Of a stretch of 64,000 nucleotides of DNA, positions 21,727 through 31,666 are shown one piece after another (the first letter of the stretch is position 1; every line of letters begins with the position of its first letter). Source of the stretch: Dryocosmus kuriphilus. Taxonomy: Eukaryota > Arthropoda > Insecta > Hymenoptera > Cynipidae. Where the stretch lies: positions 95,123,583-95,187,582 of the forward strand of contig CM076193.1 in the NCBI GenBank assembly GCA_038277395.1. The letters run 5' to 3'. Position numbers and translations under genes: made by a program. Under the pieces are notes generated by a model. The model searched no databases, was not told the DNA's origin, and worked only from the letters and a program-made list of their open reading frames with translations.

Positions 21727-22177
21727 CACGTCAATTTTTTTAGAAAATTGAAATCGTTTTTTTTAGAAAATTGACTTTTTGGAACTTTGAAACAACGTAG
21801 GGCGCAATCCTGAAAATCGAGAGACTTCTAATAGGACTTAAATTAAAGTTTGAACCTTATTTTTTAACACAGTTATATCTACAAAATGTTTCCGTCGCCT
21901 ATCTTGAGCGGTAATAGGTTTCTGCTGCGCGCGCGCTCGCTCATCACTCACCACTTCGCCGGCCGGGGTAGTGAGCGCGCGCGCAGCAAAACCCTATTGC
22001 AGCCAACTGCAACTCAAAATAGACGACGGAAACAATCTTTTAGGTATAACAATCTTAATGAGAAAAGTTCGAACTTTAATTTAAACCATACTAGAAGTCT
22101 CTATAACTTCAGGAATGCGCCCTACGTTGTTTCAAAGAAATTTCCAAAAACATCAATTTTTCCGAAAACTTGATGTG
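21727..22177. mobile_element. 451-bp palindromic MITE with GC-rich centre
   Basis: The ends are CACGTCAATTTTT (left) and CACATCAAGTTTTC (right, inverted). A long inner inverted match includes GAAACAACGTAGGGCGC at 21789-21805 against its complement ending at 22133. The centre is a run of alternating GC (GCGCGCGCGCTC...GAGCGCGCGCGC) around 21930-21990. The reading frame over it is a shadow. One half of a second copy occurs at 37240-37475. Confidence 0.85.
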
Positions 22178-22325
22178 ATAGAAAGATTTCGCTTCCTGAT
22201 TCGTATTCAGCGGGTCAAAATATGTAAGAGTAGGGTACCGAAATCTGCCGCGTATGATATTTTATTTTTTTGTGAGACTGTGTAAGTAGTGGTGTGCATT
22301 TGTCGAATCGACTCGGGTTATTTCC

Positions 22326-22556
22326 GATTTGACCAAGGACTGAGATCGAATAAAAAAAAATTGAACCGACCCAGCACGTATTCGAATGTCGAATTTTTCG
22401 AAACAGAACCAAGCGGACATCAAATCGAAAAAATTCGAACCGACCGAGCGCGTGTTCAAAGTCGAATTTTATGAATCCGATCCAAGTTGAGATCTAATCG
22501 AAAAAATACGATACGACACAGGGGTTTTTGAATGTCGAATTTTATGAAACTGATCC
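22326..22556. repeat. three-copy ~70-bp tandem repeat
   Basis: Units contain ATCGAA-AAAA, GAACCGACC.AGC and GTCGAATTTT words, with starts near 22369, 22437 and 22508 for the ACCGACC position. The third copy is diverged. Confidence 0.75.
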
Positions 22557-22615
22557 TCTATTATGCGTTTAGTTTACTAAGGCCCCACTTAATTTCGTCA
22601 CTTTATTATTTTATT

Positions 22616-23174
22616 GCACATCACGTAATGTGGCAATGATCCAAATACAAAATTAAGTTAAGAAAATATGGCATGTGCTTAACTTTAACCCACGATATCT
22701 TCGCAAAAAATAGTTTTAAAATTTTTAAAAAAATCACAGCACCCCGCTGTGACTTCACACCAACACAACCATGCATTAGGTCCAAAATTAATATGATATA
22801 GTACAAGCTGATTTTAGGTATTATTTATTAAATTTTTGCAAAATTGTATTAAAAGAATTTTTACATTTATTTTAAGCTCAAGTGCAACATTGTATAGTAT
22901 AAAGTCAGAAAAATAGCATCCTTATGATTAATTGCATATTACGTTAACAATTTTGTATACATTAAATTTAAATGAATAGCCATAAGTAGTCAAAATATCA
23001 AAGAATTGATATGAATTTTTTCACAATTTTTAAACTATTTTTTGAAAAGATATCGAGGATTAAAGTTAAGCAACGATGACTGGACACGAAAAATCCTGGT
23101 TTCTTTACATTTCATATGCCATATTGCTTAAATTTAATTTTGTATTTGGCTCATTACTACATTACGTAATGTGC
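22616..23174. mobile_element. 559-bp MITE with long TIRs
   Basis: The left end GCACATCACGTAATGTGGCA is inverted at the right end as GCACATTACGTAATGTAGTA. The match continues through ATGATCCAAATACAAAATTA and GCTTAACTTTAA.CC.CGATATCTT further in, for arms of roughly 130 bp. No ORF. It abuts the next element at 23190. Confidence 0.8.
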
Positions 23175-24123
23175 ATGGTGAATAGTTATAGGCCTGGCGC
23201 CAGGGTGAGTAATTTAGGAAAAAGTTACCAAAAGTCCTTCTGCAGATTTTATGATTCGAAAAACAGCATTTGACTTCCTTGAAATATAGAAAAATTTCCC
23301 CCTCCCAAGAGGTACAGAATTAATTGCTATAATATAAATTCAGTAGGTCCCTAAAAGTATTTTTTAACAATATCTCATTTCCTGCTAATTTACGGCAAAA
23401 TACACATAACCTCAAAATTAAATAAGCTTAAAAATTATTTATAAAAGTAGGAAAAATAGCCACATCGTTAAATATAACAAAATTTGAAATAGATTCCAAG
23501 TTTTTTTTTTTTTTTTTTGAAAAAATAGGTGAATATGTAATTCTTTATTTATAATGAGCAATTTGTAGTTTTGTGTTTTTTTTCTTATTTTGCTCTTACC
23601 TTAAATAACAATTCTAATTTTTATTCCATTTTTATCATTGGCATTTTAATCGTAAAAAGATTGTCCACAATTATATTCGTGAGAGTATTTTAAAAAAAGC
23701 TAGCCTGTTATTACTTGAAAAGTTAATTCACGATTCTTTTTAAATTAATTTTACTTGTATAAAACTTAGTAATACAACTGCCACGAATGGAATTGTAGGA
23801 AATATTTTCATAAACAATATGAGCTGCCAAGGACAAAAATTTAAGCAAAATTATAATTGTTGTCTACAGTGAAGGAAAATACCGAAAATTGCAAATAATT
23901 TATTTTAAATGGACAACTACAAATTCAATTATTCAACTATTAAAAAAAAAAGAACACTTAGATTACCTTTCAAATTTTTTTATATTTAACAATGTTGCTT
24001 TTTTTCTCGATATTATCGACCATGATATTTTTTACCACACCTGCGCAGAAAACACGATTTTCGACGCCTGTAAAAAATGATCTTGAAAATGGCTTTTTCT
24101 GGCATGTAGATCCGAAGTCTGTG

Positions 24124-24272
24124 TGCGCAAGCGCAGCAACGCACCAAATTTCCGTAAAAAGTATGCGAGTCGTTGCACACGCGCACTTTGATTCGTGAAA
24201 AGTTGCGTGCGTCGTTACGCAAGCGCATTTTGATCAGTAAAAAGTGATGTGCACTGTTGGGTATGTGCACTT
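24124..24272. repeat. ~42-bp tandem repeat, about three copies
   Basis: Units GCGCACTTTGATTCGTGAAA... and GCGCATTTTGATCAGTAAAA... follow each other at 42-bp spacing, with a more diverged copy upstream (GCACCAAATTTCCGTAAAAA) and a partial one downstream. It is GC-rich relative to its surroundings. Short ORFs on both strands here are shadows of the repeat. Confidence 0.65.
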
Positions 24273-25236
24273 CGAGCAAACCAGTGCGATGCACAGCTGA
24301 TCCGCTCTCAACTGATCGCACGAGTATTGAGTACACGACCGCGAGAAGTCAGACATTTTCTCACCCGCCGATTCCCCTGCCCGGTGCTGGTAACCAAGAA
24401 TTGGTGTTTCGTGTGCGTGGGCAACACTCTTTACCAATTCCTGGGGTTCAACACTCGTTGCAGAAAGAACTATTTAAGTCTCAAAATTAAAAATATTGTA
24501 TTTAATTATTAAAATTACTTTTTATTCATAATGGAGTCCTATAATAATCGTTCTAAATGAAACAGATCAAACTATCTCACATAATACAAAATTCCATGTA
24601 TTGACTAAGTAGTTACAAACATTTTAAAGTATTTTTAATCAGACTGAAGTTTCATTCAAAAAGTATAAATTAAATTGTTTTTTACTTACGGATACATGGA
24701 TGAAAAAAGATGTTTTTTTTAAAATTAAAAACCCAATACATAAGTAAAAGAGGTATTGTAATTTGTAACTTACTAGTCCAATTTTAAAAACTTTCCTAGT
24801 TTGCATTTGGTGCGAAATCGGTATTTCTCAAATCAATAAAACTGACTGATCGCACCTATACATCGTAATTAAATTTCTCTTTTAATATTGCATAAGAAGG
24901 GAAATATGTACATTTTTCTAATTTTTAAAATGGAAAAAGAATATATCTTTTTAATTTTTTTCTCATTTTTATCACTGTTCCATATAACCTTGGATCGAAT
25001 TAAAATATTCTAATGAACTTTTTTTAATAGAAAGGACATGGTGGGTAGAGTAAAATAGGTACACAAAAATTCGCGACAATAAACCGCCACTAATTGGTAC
25101 CACATATATGATGTACGAAGAAGCAGATTTTTTATCATTACTCAATATATTAATGAATTTTTTAGCAATTTGTAGGCAATCTTTTAGAATCAATCAAAAT
25201 CGTTTTAAAAACGAATTGTTGATGAACTTTCCAAAT
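24273..25236. other. interior of the fold-back element, nothing recognised
   Basis: AT-rich apart from the first 150 bp. No motif found in the overlapping small ORFs near 24250-24510. Confidence 0.4.
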
Positions 25237-25416
25237 TGTTAGAAAATAAAACAAACCTAACGAAGAAAAAATAACTCGGTATGTATTTTAACAGAGCACG
25301 AAAGCAATTATAGCGAGTGGAGTAAAATGTAACGTAGTGGAAAATATTACGTAGATCAACGCGAGATCTATAATGAACGCGAAAGTTTAAAATGTATTTT
25401 TATCTGGATTCTAACA
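25237..25416 (-). repeat. copia 3' LTR, 180 bp
   Basis: On the minus strand it begins TGTTAGAATCC and ends TTTTCTAACA, perfect short inverted ends, directly after the GAGAGGGAG purine tract (complement of 25417-25425). Confidence 0.9.
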
Positions 25417-25447
25417 CTCCCTCTCAATTAAAACACTAATTGTCCTT

Positions 25448-26137
25448 TTAATCACAGATTCCGAGTCCGATTACACAATTTTCGTGTTTCGGTGCAGTAA
25501 GCGGCTTCGTCAGCACATCTGCTATCATTTCTTCGGTGAGGAGATATTCCAGCTTAAGCGGATAGTCTTGAAGACCCCTCCTGATGAAGTGATATCTGAT
25601 GCTAATATGCTTCGATCTTGAGTGAAAAACTGGATTGCTCGCCAGTTTTCCAGTAGACTGATCGTCGTTGAATATGACGATCTTACTCAGGTTGTCACAG
25701 TTCAGTTCTCTCCATAGAGTGCTGAGAAATATACCTTCCTTAGCGGCCTCCATAAGGTACATATACTCCGCCTCGGTGGATGACAAAGCTACGGTTCCTT
25801 GTTTACGTGAGCACCATGAAACAGCGCCTCCAGATAGGATGAAAGTGTGTCCTGAATACGATTTTCTGTTTAGGTGACAGTTACCCCAATCGGCGTCTGC
25901 ATATCCAAGCATCCCTTGATTGTTTTTTGTGAAGACGAGCTTCCTCTTGAAGGTTCCTTGAAGATAGCGTAACACACGCCTTGCAATCTCCCAGTGACGC
26001 TGATTGTAACAGCTGTTAAATTGGCTCAGCATGTTCACTGAGTGCGCTATGTCGGGTCGTGTCGTCACTGCAATATATGTGAGAGCACCAGTTAGTTTTC
26101 TAAACGGAAGCGAGTTCAGTGTCTGAAGGTCTGTCAA
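25448..26137 (-). pseudogene. copia RNase H region
   Basis: The longest intact stretch of the element, 229 residues. It starts in the RT-RNase H connection (KLTGALTYIAVTTRPDIAHS) and includes the RNase H acidic positions GYADADWG, SSTEAEYM and NDDQS, ending with ADVLTKPL before its stop. These match copia-family RNase H, which degrades the RNA template. It has no start of its own, since the frame upstream is broken near 26137. Confidence 0.9.
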
Positions 26138-27268
26138 GTTTCATTCCGCTAAAGAATGGGATTTTGACTGGCTTGCAATTCTTCATGTTGAATCTCGATA
26201 AACCTTCTTGGATATATCCAGCTTGACTCAGCGAGATGTCTCCTTCTGTTTGATTAATCTCGATTCCTAGACAGTAGTTTGCCCCTCCAAAGTCCTTGAC
26301 CTCAAAATGATCCGAAAGCTCCCGCTTGATTCCTTGAACTCTCAGAATTGCGTGATGCTATCAGAATGTCGTCGACATATACTTGCGTGTCATTGTCGAC
26401 CGGCTTGACGTAATCCATAAATAGCCTTTCGCAGTTGATAAACTTTTTCTCCTTATCTGAGTGCGCTGAGCATTATGTTTGCTTTATACAGGATTTCCTT
26501 GTCGGTTTCGATCTTGACTATTTCTTCCAGGGTCTCATACAATATTTCGGGTTTCTTCATGTACAGTAATGTACCAACGCCTCCATTTAGATACGCTGCT
26601 GCGATGTCCAGGTGCGAAACCTGTAAATCAAATTTCGCTGCAAATACCATGAGTAATCGCAGTCATTCCATTCTGGCGACGGAAGAAAAGATGTCGATAA
26701 AATCGATTCTTAGTCTTTGGAAAAATTCTTGAGCTACTACTCTGGCTTTCCTTTGACTCAAAGTTCCGTCCGGGTTATATTTGTTCCTTAGGACAATTCT
26801 GCATCCAATCAGTTTTCTACTTCAGGGTATTTCGACCAATTCCCATGTGTCGTTGTCGATTAAACACCTAATTTCTTGATGGATCGCATCGAGACACCCT
26901 TGACGTTCAGGTTCATTTGTGGTGTTTTTTAGTGGTATTTCGGTTGCGTTCATGGCGAAATTTGCTTCGTAGAATTCATCTTCGCTGCTTGTAGAGAAAT
27001 GATGGTTCATCGTCTTCTAGCGTCGGATTTTTGCACGTACAAGTGGAGCCGATTTCTACGGTTCTCGATTCGAATGTCGCCTCACTGATGATTTTTCTTG
27101 TTTGTTTGTGATTTACTTCGAAAGGATGTAATAGTTCATCAATGGACGATGGTTCGAAATGATCGAAAAATTTAGCGTCACTGGAAACAACCATTTTTCT
27201 TTCTCTTGTTATCCACAGGCAATGAGCTTTTGACTGATTTGCGTATCTGACAAAAAATCCCTCGACAA
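26138..27268 (-). pseudogene. copia reverse transcriptase region
   Basis: Recognisable in mixed frames: GCLDAIHQEI..L..NDTWELV (26822-26960), QVSHLDIAAAYLNG carrying the first catalytic aspartate (26453-26640), and VYVDDILIA near 26370-26395 with the YVDD catalytic box. At the N-terminal side RYANQSKAHCLWI (27190-27240) links back to the integrase tail. Stops after the ELVEIP and SALR stretches and other frame changes inactivate it. Confidence 0.85.
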
Positions 27269-27762
27269 TAGTCTTGCGCATAACATTTCGCGACTGGGAG
27301 CGTTCAGTTTAGTTCGTAGCCCCTTAGCGAACTAGGTCGATCTTTTAGTTCGTTGGTTCCCATCTCGATTTCCAATTGCGCGATTTTCCTAAAGAGATAA
27401 TTTGTCCAAGAATGCTCCAACGGAAACGACCAATGAAAACATATCAACTAAGCGCCTCCCATTGATTCGTTCGCCTAGATTGTACTTTTGAAGAAAAATC
27501 AACTTCAATTTTTAGTTTAGAATCCCGTTTTCAATTGTTTTTTTTATCTCAATCAATCGGAATCGTACCCGGATGGCCAAATGTTCTCAAAATTCGAAAA
27601 ATGTCGATTTTCTCTTTTGACAGTTCCAAACCGTAACCGCTCTTCGGGAAAAGATCGAACAAACTAACGAGCTCCTGAGCGAGGGATTTGGGAACTAATT
27701 CGCGCAGTTCGTATGTGGGAGCGCTCTTTCGAACTAGTTCGTTCACGAACGACGTAAGAATA
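27269..27762. mobile_element. 494-bp insertion in the copia element
   Basis: Copia coding sequence breaks off at DPRGIE (about 27765-27782) and resumes at GFFVRYANQS (below 27268). The break is flanked by 8-bp similar words CTCGACAA (27261-27268) and CTCGATAC (27763-27770), 6 of 8 matching. The inserted ends show short inverted similarity (TATTCTTACG and TAGTCTTGCG). An 8-bp duplication would fit a hAT-type non-autonomous element; that class is an inference. Confidence 0.6.
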
Positions 27763-28441
27763 CTCGATACCTCTTGGGTCAAACTTTATTTTATTTGGTG
27801 TCTTATCAAGTATGAAGACTTTGTTGCCGAACGTCCGCAAGTAGGAAATGGTCGGACGTGTTCCAATCCAAAAAGAGGGAGGTGGTCCGAATTGAATTAA
27901 TATACAGCGAGCGGCCTCCACCACCGTCCGATTTTTCCGCTCGGCTATCCATTTTGCTGAAGTGTGTATGGTACAGCTAATCGAGGATGGATCCCTTCTT
28001 TCTTGAAAAAATCAAGTAATTTTTGGTTGACGTATTCGCGACCATTGTCAGATTGTATGGACTTTTATTTTGCGTCCGGTTTGTTTTTCAACCATGTTCT
28101 TAAATTCTATGAACTTTTCGATGGCTTCTGCTTTATTACGCATGAAATAGACCTGGCATCATCGACTCCAGTCATCGACAAATGTGATACAATAACGAGC
28201 GTTCCCCAATGATACGTTTCTCATTGGAACGCACACATCTGTGTGAATCAATTATAGTGGTGCTTTTGACAATCTTTCTCGTTTTGTGAACGGTGTACTA
28301 GTAATCTTTCTATCCAGACAAATATAGCACTTGCTTAAATCAATCGAGTCGTTGAACTTTAGACCAATCGCACAATCATTTTTGATCATGCATTTGCATC
28401 ATATCCTTTGGACTTAAATGCCCCAGCCGAGCGTGCCAGAT
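27763..28441 (-). pseudogene. copia integrase region
   Basis: Mixed frames show IWHARLGHLSPKDM (gag-pre-integrase, about 28400-28445), TFVDDWSR with the first catalytic aspartate (about 28160-28190), a DNG site after KSIQS near 28040, and AERKNRTVVEAAR (about 27910-27950) with the catalytic glutamate. It continues through GPPPSFWIGTRPT to the DPRG motif. These are the DDE elements of a copia integrase, which joins cDNA ends to target DNA. Frameshifts at about 28170 and 27960 break it. Confidence 0.8.
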
Positions 28442-29094
28442 TTAAGCATCAATTTTGGAGCTTTTTACTACGGATGCTGCGTTGTATGCTTTGCGATTTT
28501 CTCGTAAATAAAATAAATCGGCGAGACGATCAGCGGTTAGTAGATCTATACCGTTTGGATCTTTAACGATCGCACCGTTCTTTCTAAATGACACTTCGTA
28601 GTAGCTGTCAACAATTTTCGCGACTGAAATTAGATTAGTATTTAATTCCGGTACATAGAGAGCTTTTTTTAGTATGACCGCACTTTTCACGTTACCGGTT
28701 TCGAACTGAACGTCACATTTCGCTTTCAGTGTCGCGATAGCACTGATTGCGAGCTTCAGATAATCCGTTGTATCTGACACGTTTATAAATGCACTTTTAT
28801 TGTTGCACAAATGTGAACAGCAACCACTATCTATACACAAAAAATTATTTGAATATTACACATCCTGTTTAGCGAAACAAAAATGAGTTGTGTCTGCACA
28901 ATTCGCGGTTGGGTTTTCTTGTTTTTTTTTTTTTTTGTGGAAGCAGTCAGACTCTTTTGTCTTTTTCTACCACAAAAACCGCATTTGTACTTCAGTTTCG
29001 AGTTTGTTTGCTTTTTGGAGTTTTCAGCTGCATCGTTACGACAAACACTGCTCTTTCCTTTATTCGAGAATTTCTGTTTTGAGTTTGCGAACAA
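28442..29094 (-). pseudogene. copia nucleocapsid and protease region
   Basis: Upstream, YKCGFCGRKRQK shows a CCHC-type knuckle whose His and last Cys are lost. Then CIDSGCCSHLCNN (about 28800-28840) carries the aspartic protease active site DSG, with C where family members usually have A or T. The 132-residue stretch continues through YVPELNTNLISV, a standard part of copia proteases. A frame change of the knuckle reading near 28835 separates the two parts. Confidence 0.8.
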
Positions 29095-29139
29095 GGCGAC
29101 ACTCTCTCCCCCTTCACCCCTCCGTTATCAGGCGTTATG

Positions 29140-29772
29140 CTACTCAATTATTTTAATCTTGAAATTTTCAGGATCGGGTAGATTTTCTCGCGACTTGATG
29201 GCGCAACGGAAATTCTCGAAACTATTTGGTAGATTATAGAGTAACATACTCGATTAAAGATCGCCGTTTACCTCAATTTCCATTGATTGCAGCTTACCGA
29301 CGACGTCGAAAAATCCAGAGAGATGCTCTTTCAAATCATCCCCGTCCTGCAGCTTATGCTGCGTTAGTTGCTTGAGACGGGTCGCTTTTGGCGCAGGTCC
29401 CTTAGATGAATAGATAGATTCTAATTTTTGCCAGACGTCGTGTGATGTAATACATCCTTTAATTTGAGCCAATTCTGATGGGCTTGTGCAGAGTATTAGA
29501 TCTGCTTTCGCCTTGCGATCGACTTTCAATCATTCTTTGTATCTTTCCTCTGATTGTCTTCGATCTTCACCTTCTCCGGTTATCTCGGGTTCTGGTGTTT
29601 CGCCGGAGACGTACGTCCACGTATCGTTATTAATGAAAAGCGCTTCAGCTTGAATCCTCCATGTATCATGGTTTTCACGAGACAACATTTCGAGTCGCGT
29701 TATAGAATTTGTGCTCATGCAGTGTGCCGTTTTTTTAGGCTGCGCTGACACTTCGAACGTTTGGAAGGTCAT
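29140..29772 (-). pseudogene. copia gag region
   Basis: Starting from ATG at 29770-29772 or 29716-29718, the product reads SITRLEMLSRENHDTWRIQA, the copia gag N-terminal pattern (L...N...W......L). A stop interrupts it near 29527, followed by AKADLILCTSP, HDVWQKLESIY and LKEHLSGFF, and, after another stop near 29254, LPNSFENF. This is the UBN2-like gag layout of copia elements. It formed the particle shell in active relatives. Confidence 0.85.
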
Positions 29773-29876
29773 AATTTCCGTAAAGAGCTTTTCGAGCGAA
29801 AACAACACACAACACGCATTCTATTTTTATTTACGATCGTGCATTACGAGTTTTCGTGTACCTGTGCCCACAATCT

Positions 29877-29938
29877 ATTAGAGAATAAAACAAACCCGAC
29901 GACGAAAAAATAAATTGGTATGTATTTTAACAGAGCCA
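29877..29938 (-). repeat. copia 5' LTR remnant, 62 bp
   Basis: Matches the last 62 bp of the 180-bp LTR at 25237-25416 (GAATAAAACAAACC, GGTATGTATTTTAACAGAGC) with several changes. The remaining LTR is missing, and sequence of the fold-back arm begins at 29943. Confidence 0.85.
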
Positions 29939-30496
29939 AGGATAAAAATGCAACAAAAATTAGAATTGTTATTTGGAGCGAAAACGAAATAAGAAAAAAC
30001 ACAAAACTACAAATAACTAACTTTAAATAAAGAATTACATATTCAGCTATTTTTTTAAAAGAAAACTTACTCTTTCTCAAATTTTGCTATATTTAACAAT
30101 ATGGATTTTTTATTAATTTTATAAATAATGTTAAAGATTATTTCTCTTTGAGGTTATGTGCGTATGTTTTCCGTAAATTAACCAGAAAGGAGACATTGTT
30201 GAAAAAAACTTTTAAGGGCCTTCTGCGTTCATATTATTCGCTAGTTGGGTATCTATGGCAGCGCCATAGTTTTGCATGGTGACGATTTGATGAAATAGCC
30301 ATTGAGGCATATGTTTATTTTTGCTATGGAGAAGTATAGGCGTTATTTTTATAAATTGCTCAAATTGGCGAATAGAGCGAATAGATTTATCTTGCTTAAA
30401 ATGAGAATATAAGCTTTTTTTATTGTATCTAGAAAAATGCATGAACATATATAACCTATTTTCAGCTTCTGTTTTGTATACACGCTAAATTAAAGC

Positions 30497-30748
30497 ATGA
30501 CCACAATGCAACCAGGGCAAATCCTTCTGAGAACAGGATTTTTACCTGTTACACACAATATTTTTTTTGAATCTCAAAAGGAAATTAAAGGCAAAATGTT
30601 AGTTGAATCGCATTACATTCAAAGAGTTGAAGAATTAGCAGGTTTTGAAGAAGGAAGAAAATTAATTAGAGGTAGTTGTGTAAGAACTACAAGTGTAACA
30701 GAAGCTCCATACAAGATTTGTTCAGATGTAAATATTATATTTTGTTAA
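30497..30748 (+). CDS. putative SWIM/YqaJ-type protein fragment
   Basis: An 83-residue ORF, ATG at 30497. The portion KMLVESHYIQRVEELAG and then GSCVRTTSVTEAPYKI looks like the region just before a SWIM-type zinc finger in insect proteins that also contain a YqaJ nuclease domain. The CxCx(n)CxH ligands themselves are not present, because the frame ends at TGT TAA shortly after. It overlaps the tail of the minus-strand THAP gene by a few bases. It could be a partial exon or a truncated copy. The family call rests on recall of the GSC.RTTSVT.APYK pattern and is tentative. Confidence 0.4.
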   Translation: MTTMQPGQILLRTGFLPVTHNIFFESQKEIKGKMLVESHYIQRVEELAGFEEGRKLIRGSCVRTTSVTEAPYKICSDVNIIFC

Positions 30749-31210
30749 ATTAATATAAGTTGTAAAAATTCATTTACTTTTTTTTTTTTATATACTTCTG
30801 GAAAAATAGTTGGGTTGTAACTAGGACTTTGTGGATCATCGTACTTTTTATTTCCAACAACATGAGCTGAACAAATACGGCTAGATGCTGTTGGAATCCA
30901 ATCAGATTTATCAGGACTACAAGACATAATTTATTGAAAGAATTTCATTTAAAACATGTATTGCATTTTTCTACGCAAGTGATTGGACATACATACTTCA
31001 TTAAATTCAAAGCTTTCAACCAAGCTTCACGGCGTTTTAATTTTTCTTTATACTGCGGCCTTGGATTAGACGTAGGAAAACAATCAAATTCAACATTTTT
31101 GGAGTTTGTTGTACTATTAGGACATGCAAACATAGCGCAACGTAGACGTGGATTTTCTTTTGCTCCAGTAACTACTGCTCTATTAACTGCTACATCTGCT
31201 TGTAACACAG
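30745..31210 (-). pseudogene. THAP-domain gene, two exons with an 80-bp intron
   Basis: Exon 1 (to 30997) encodes LRCAMFACPNSTTNSKNVEF with a C-x4-C ligand pair and later REAWLKALNL. A GT donor at 30996-30995 and an AG acceptor at 30918-30917 remove 80 bp. Exon 2 (from 30916) gives PDKSDWIPTASSRICSAHVV with the C-x2-H ligands, then PSYNPTIFP, the THAP end signature. So a near-complete THAP zinc finger of about 85 residues is present. No methionine precedes the first cysteine in a suitable place, and the product runs into a lysine-rich end within 20 residues, so it is truncated. It is likely the DNA-binding end of a transposase. Confidence 0.8.
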
Positions 31211-31666
31211 TCAGTACAAGAATAGATTATGTTTAAGTATTTTTAATGGCACATAAAAAAAAAAAGTATCTTACAGGTCACTAAATATGGAACTGATAAT
31301 TTTTATAATTACTTACTTGTCATGATACAACCCTTTTTAGTTGAATTTTAACAATTTTTAGTAATAACTCCTATATGTCTATATGTAAGAAACAAAAGTA
31401 TACCTCAACGCCTGCTTTTTCGAATTGCCACCATGCGAGGTCAATGGCGCCACCATGGATGCCCAACTAGCGAATATCAACTAATTATGTACCTCGTGAG
31501 CGGAGGATTATGTTTTTTTTTTTTTTTTTGGGAGGCGGGAATGTTTTTAAAGAAGTCCAAATATTGATTTTCTAGTCATAAGATCTGCAGTGTCAATTCT
31601 TGCAACTTACTAAATTACCCTGGCGCCAGGCCTATAATACTATATAACAATTCTTGACTTTTTTTT

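Larger units (their letters stand above)
25237..29938 (-). mobile_element. Ty1/copia LTR retrotransposon, degenerate
   Basis: On the minus strand the order is LTR, gag, zinc knuckle, protease, integrase, RT, RNase H, LTR, which is the copia order (integrase before RT). The 3' LTR (25237-25416) is complete at 180 bp with TGTTAG...CTAACA ends, preceded by the purine tract GAGAGGGAG. The 5' LTR is cut short at 62 bp. Stops and frameshifts occur in every domain, and a 494-bp element is inserted at 27269-27762. No target duplication can be checked because the outer edge of the 5' LTR is gone. Confidence 0.9.
30235..31476. mobile_element. THAP/SWIM two-gene transposon remnant, 1242 bp
   Basis: Inverted ends TATTCGCTAGTTGGG match exactly at both sides, and similarity continues inward through GGCGCCAT. 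It carries a minus-strand THAP gene (30745-31210) and a plus-strand ORF ending at 30748 that resembles the SWIM-type lead-in of YqaJ-nuclease proteins. The pairing of a THAP transposase and a YqaJ-like nuclease is known from ISL2EU/IS4EU elements; assignment here is an inference. It sits inside the right arm of the fold-back element at 23190-31633, so it is younger. A short duplication (TA) is possible but not conclusive. Confidence 0.55.
23190..31633. mobile_element. fold-back element split by a copia and a THAP element
   Basis: Outer ends AGGCCTGGCGCCAGGG (23190) and its inverted copy ending 31633 are flanked by AT on both sides. The arms match over about 450 bp: 23190-23330 pairs with 31480-31633, and 23345-23640 pairs with 29943-30225. 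The right arm is interrupted by the 1242-bp element at 30235-31476, and the junction at 29942/29943 is the broken edge of a copia LTR. Without these insertions it would be about 2.5 kb. No own coding sequence recognised. The AT duplication is weak evidence because the flanks are AT-rich. Confidence 0.8.

Noticed and set aside
24013..24512. Cluster of ORFs on both strands up to 107 residues
   Set aside because: They span a ~42-bp tandem repeat and have no conserved residues.
28883..29239. Plus-strand ORFs rich in F and L
   Set aside because: Antisense shadows of the copia nucleocapsid and gag region.
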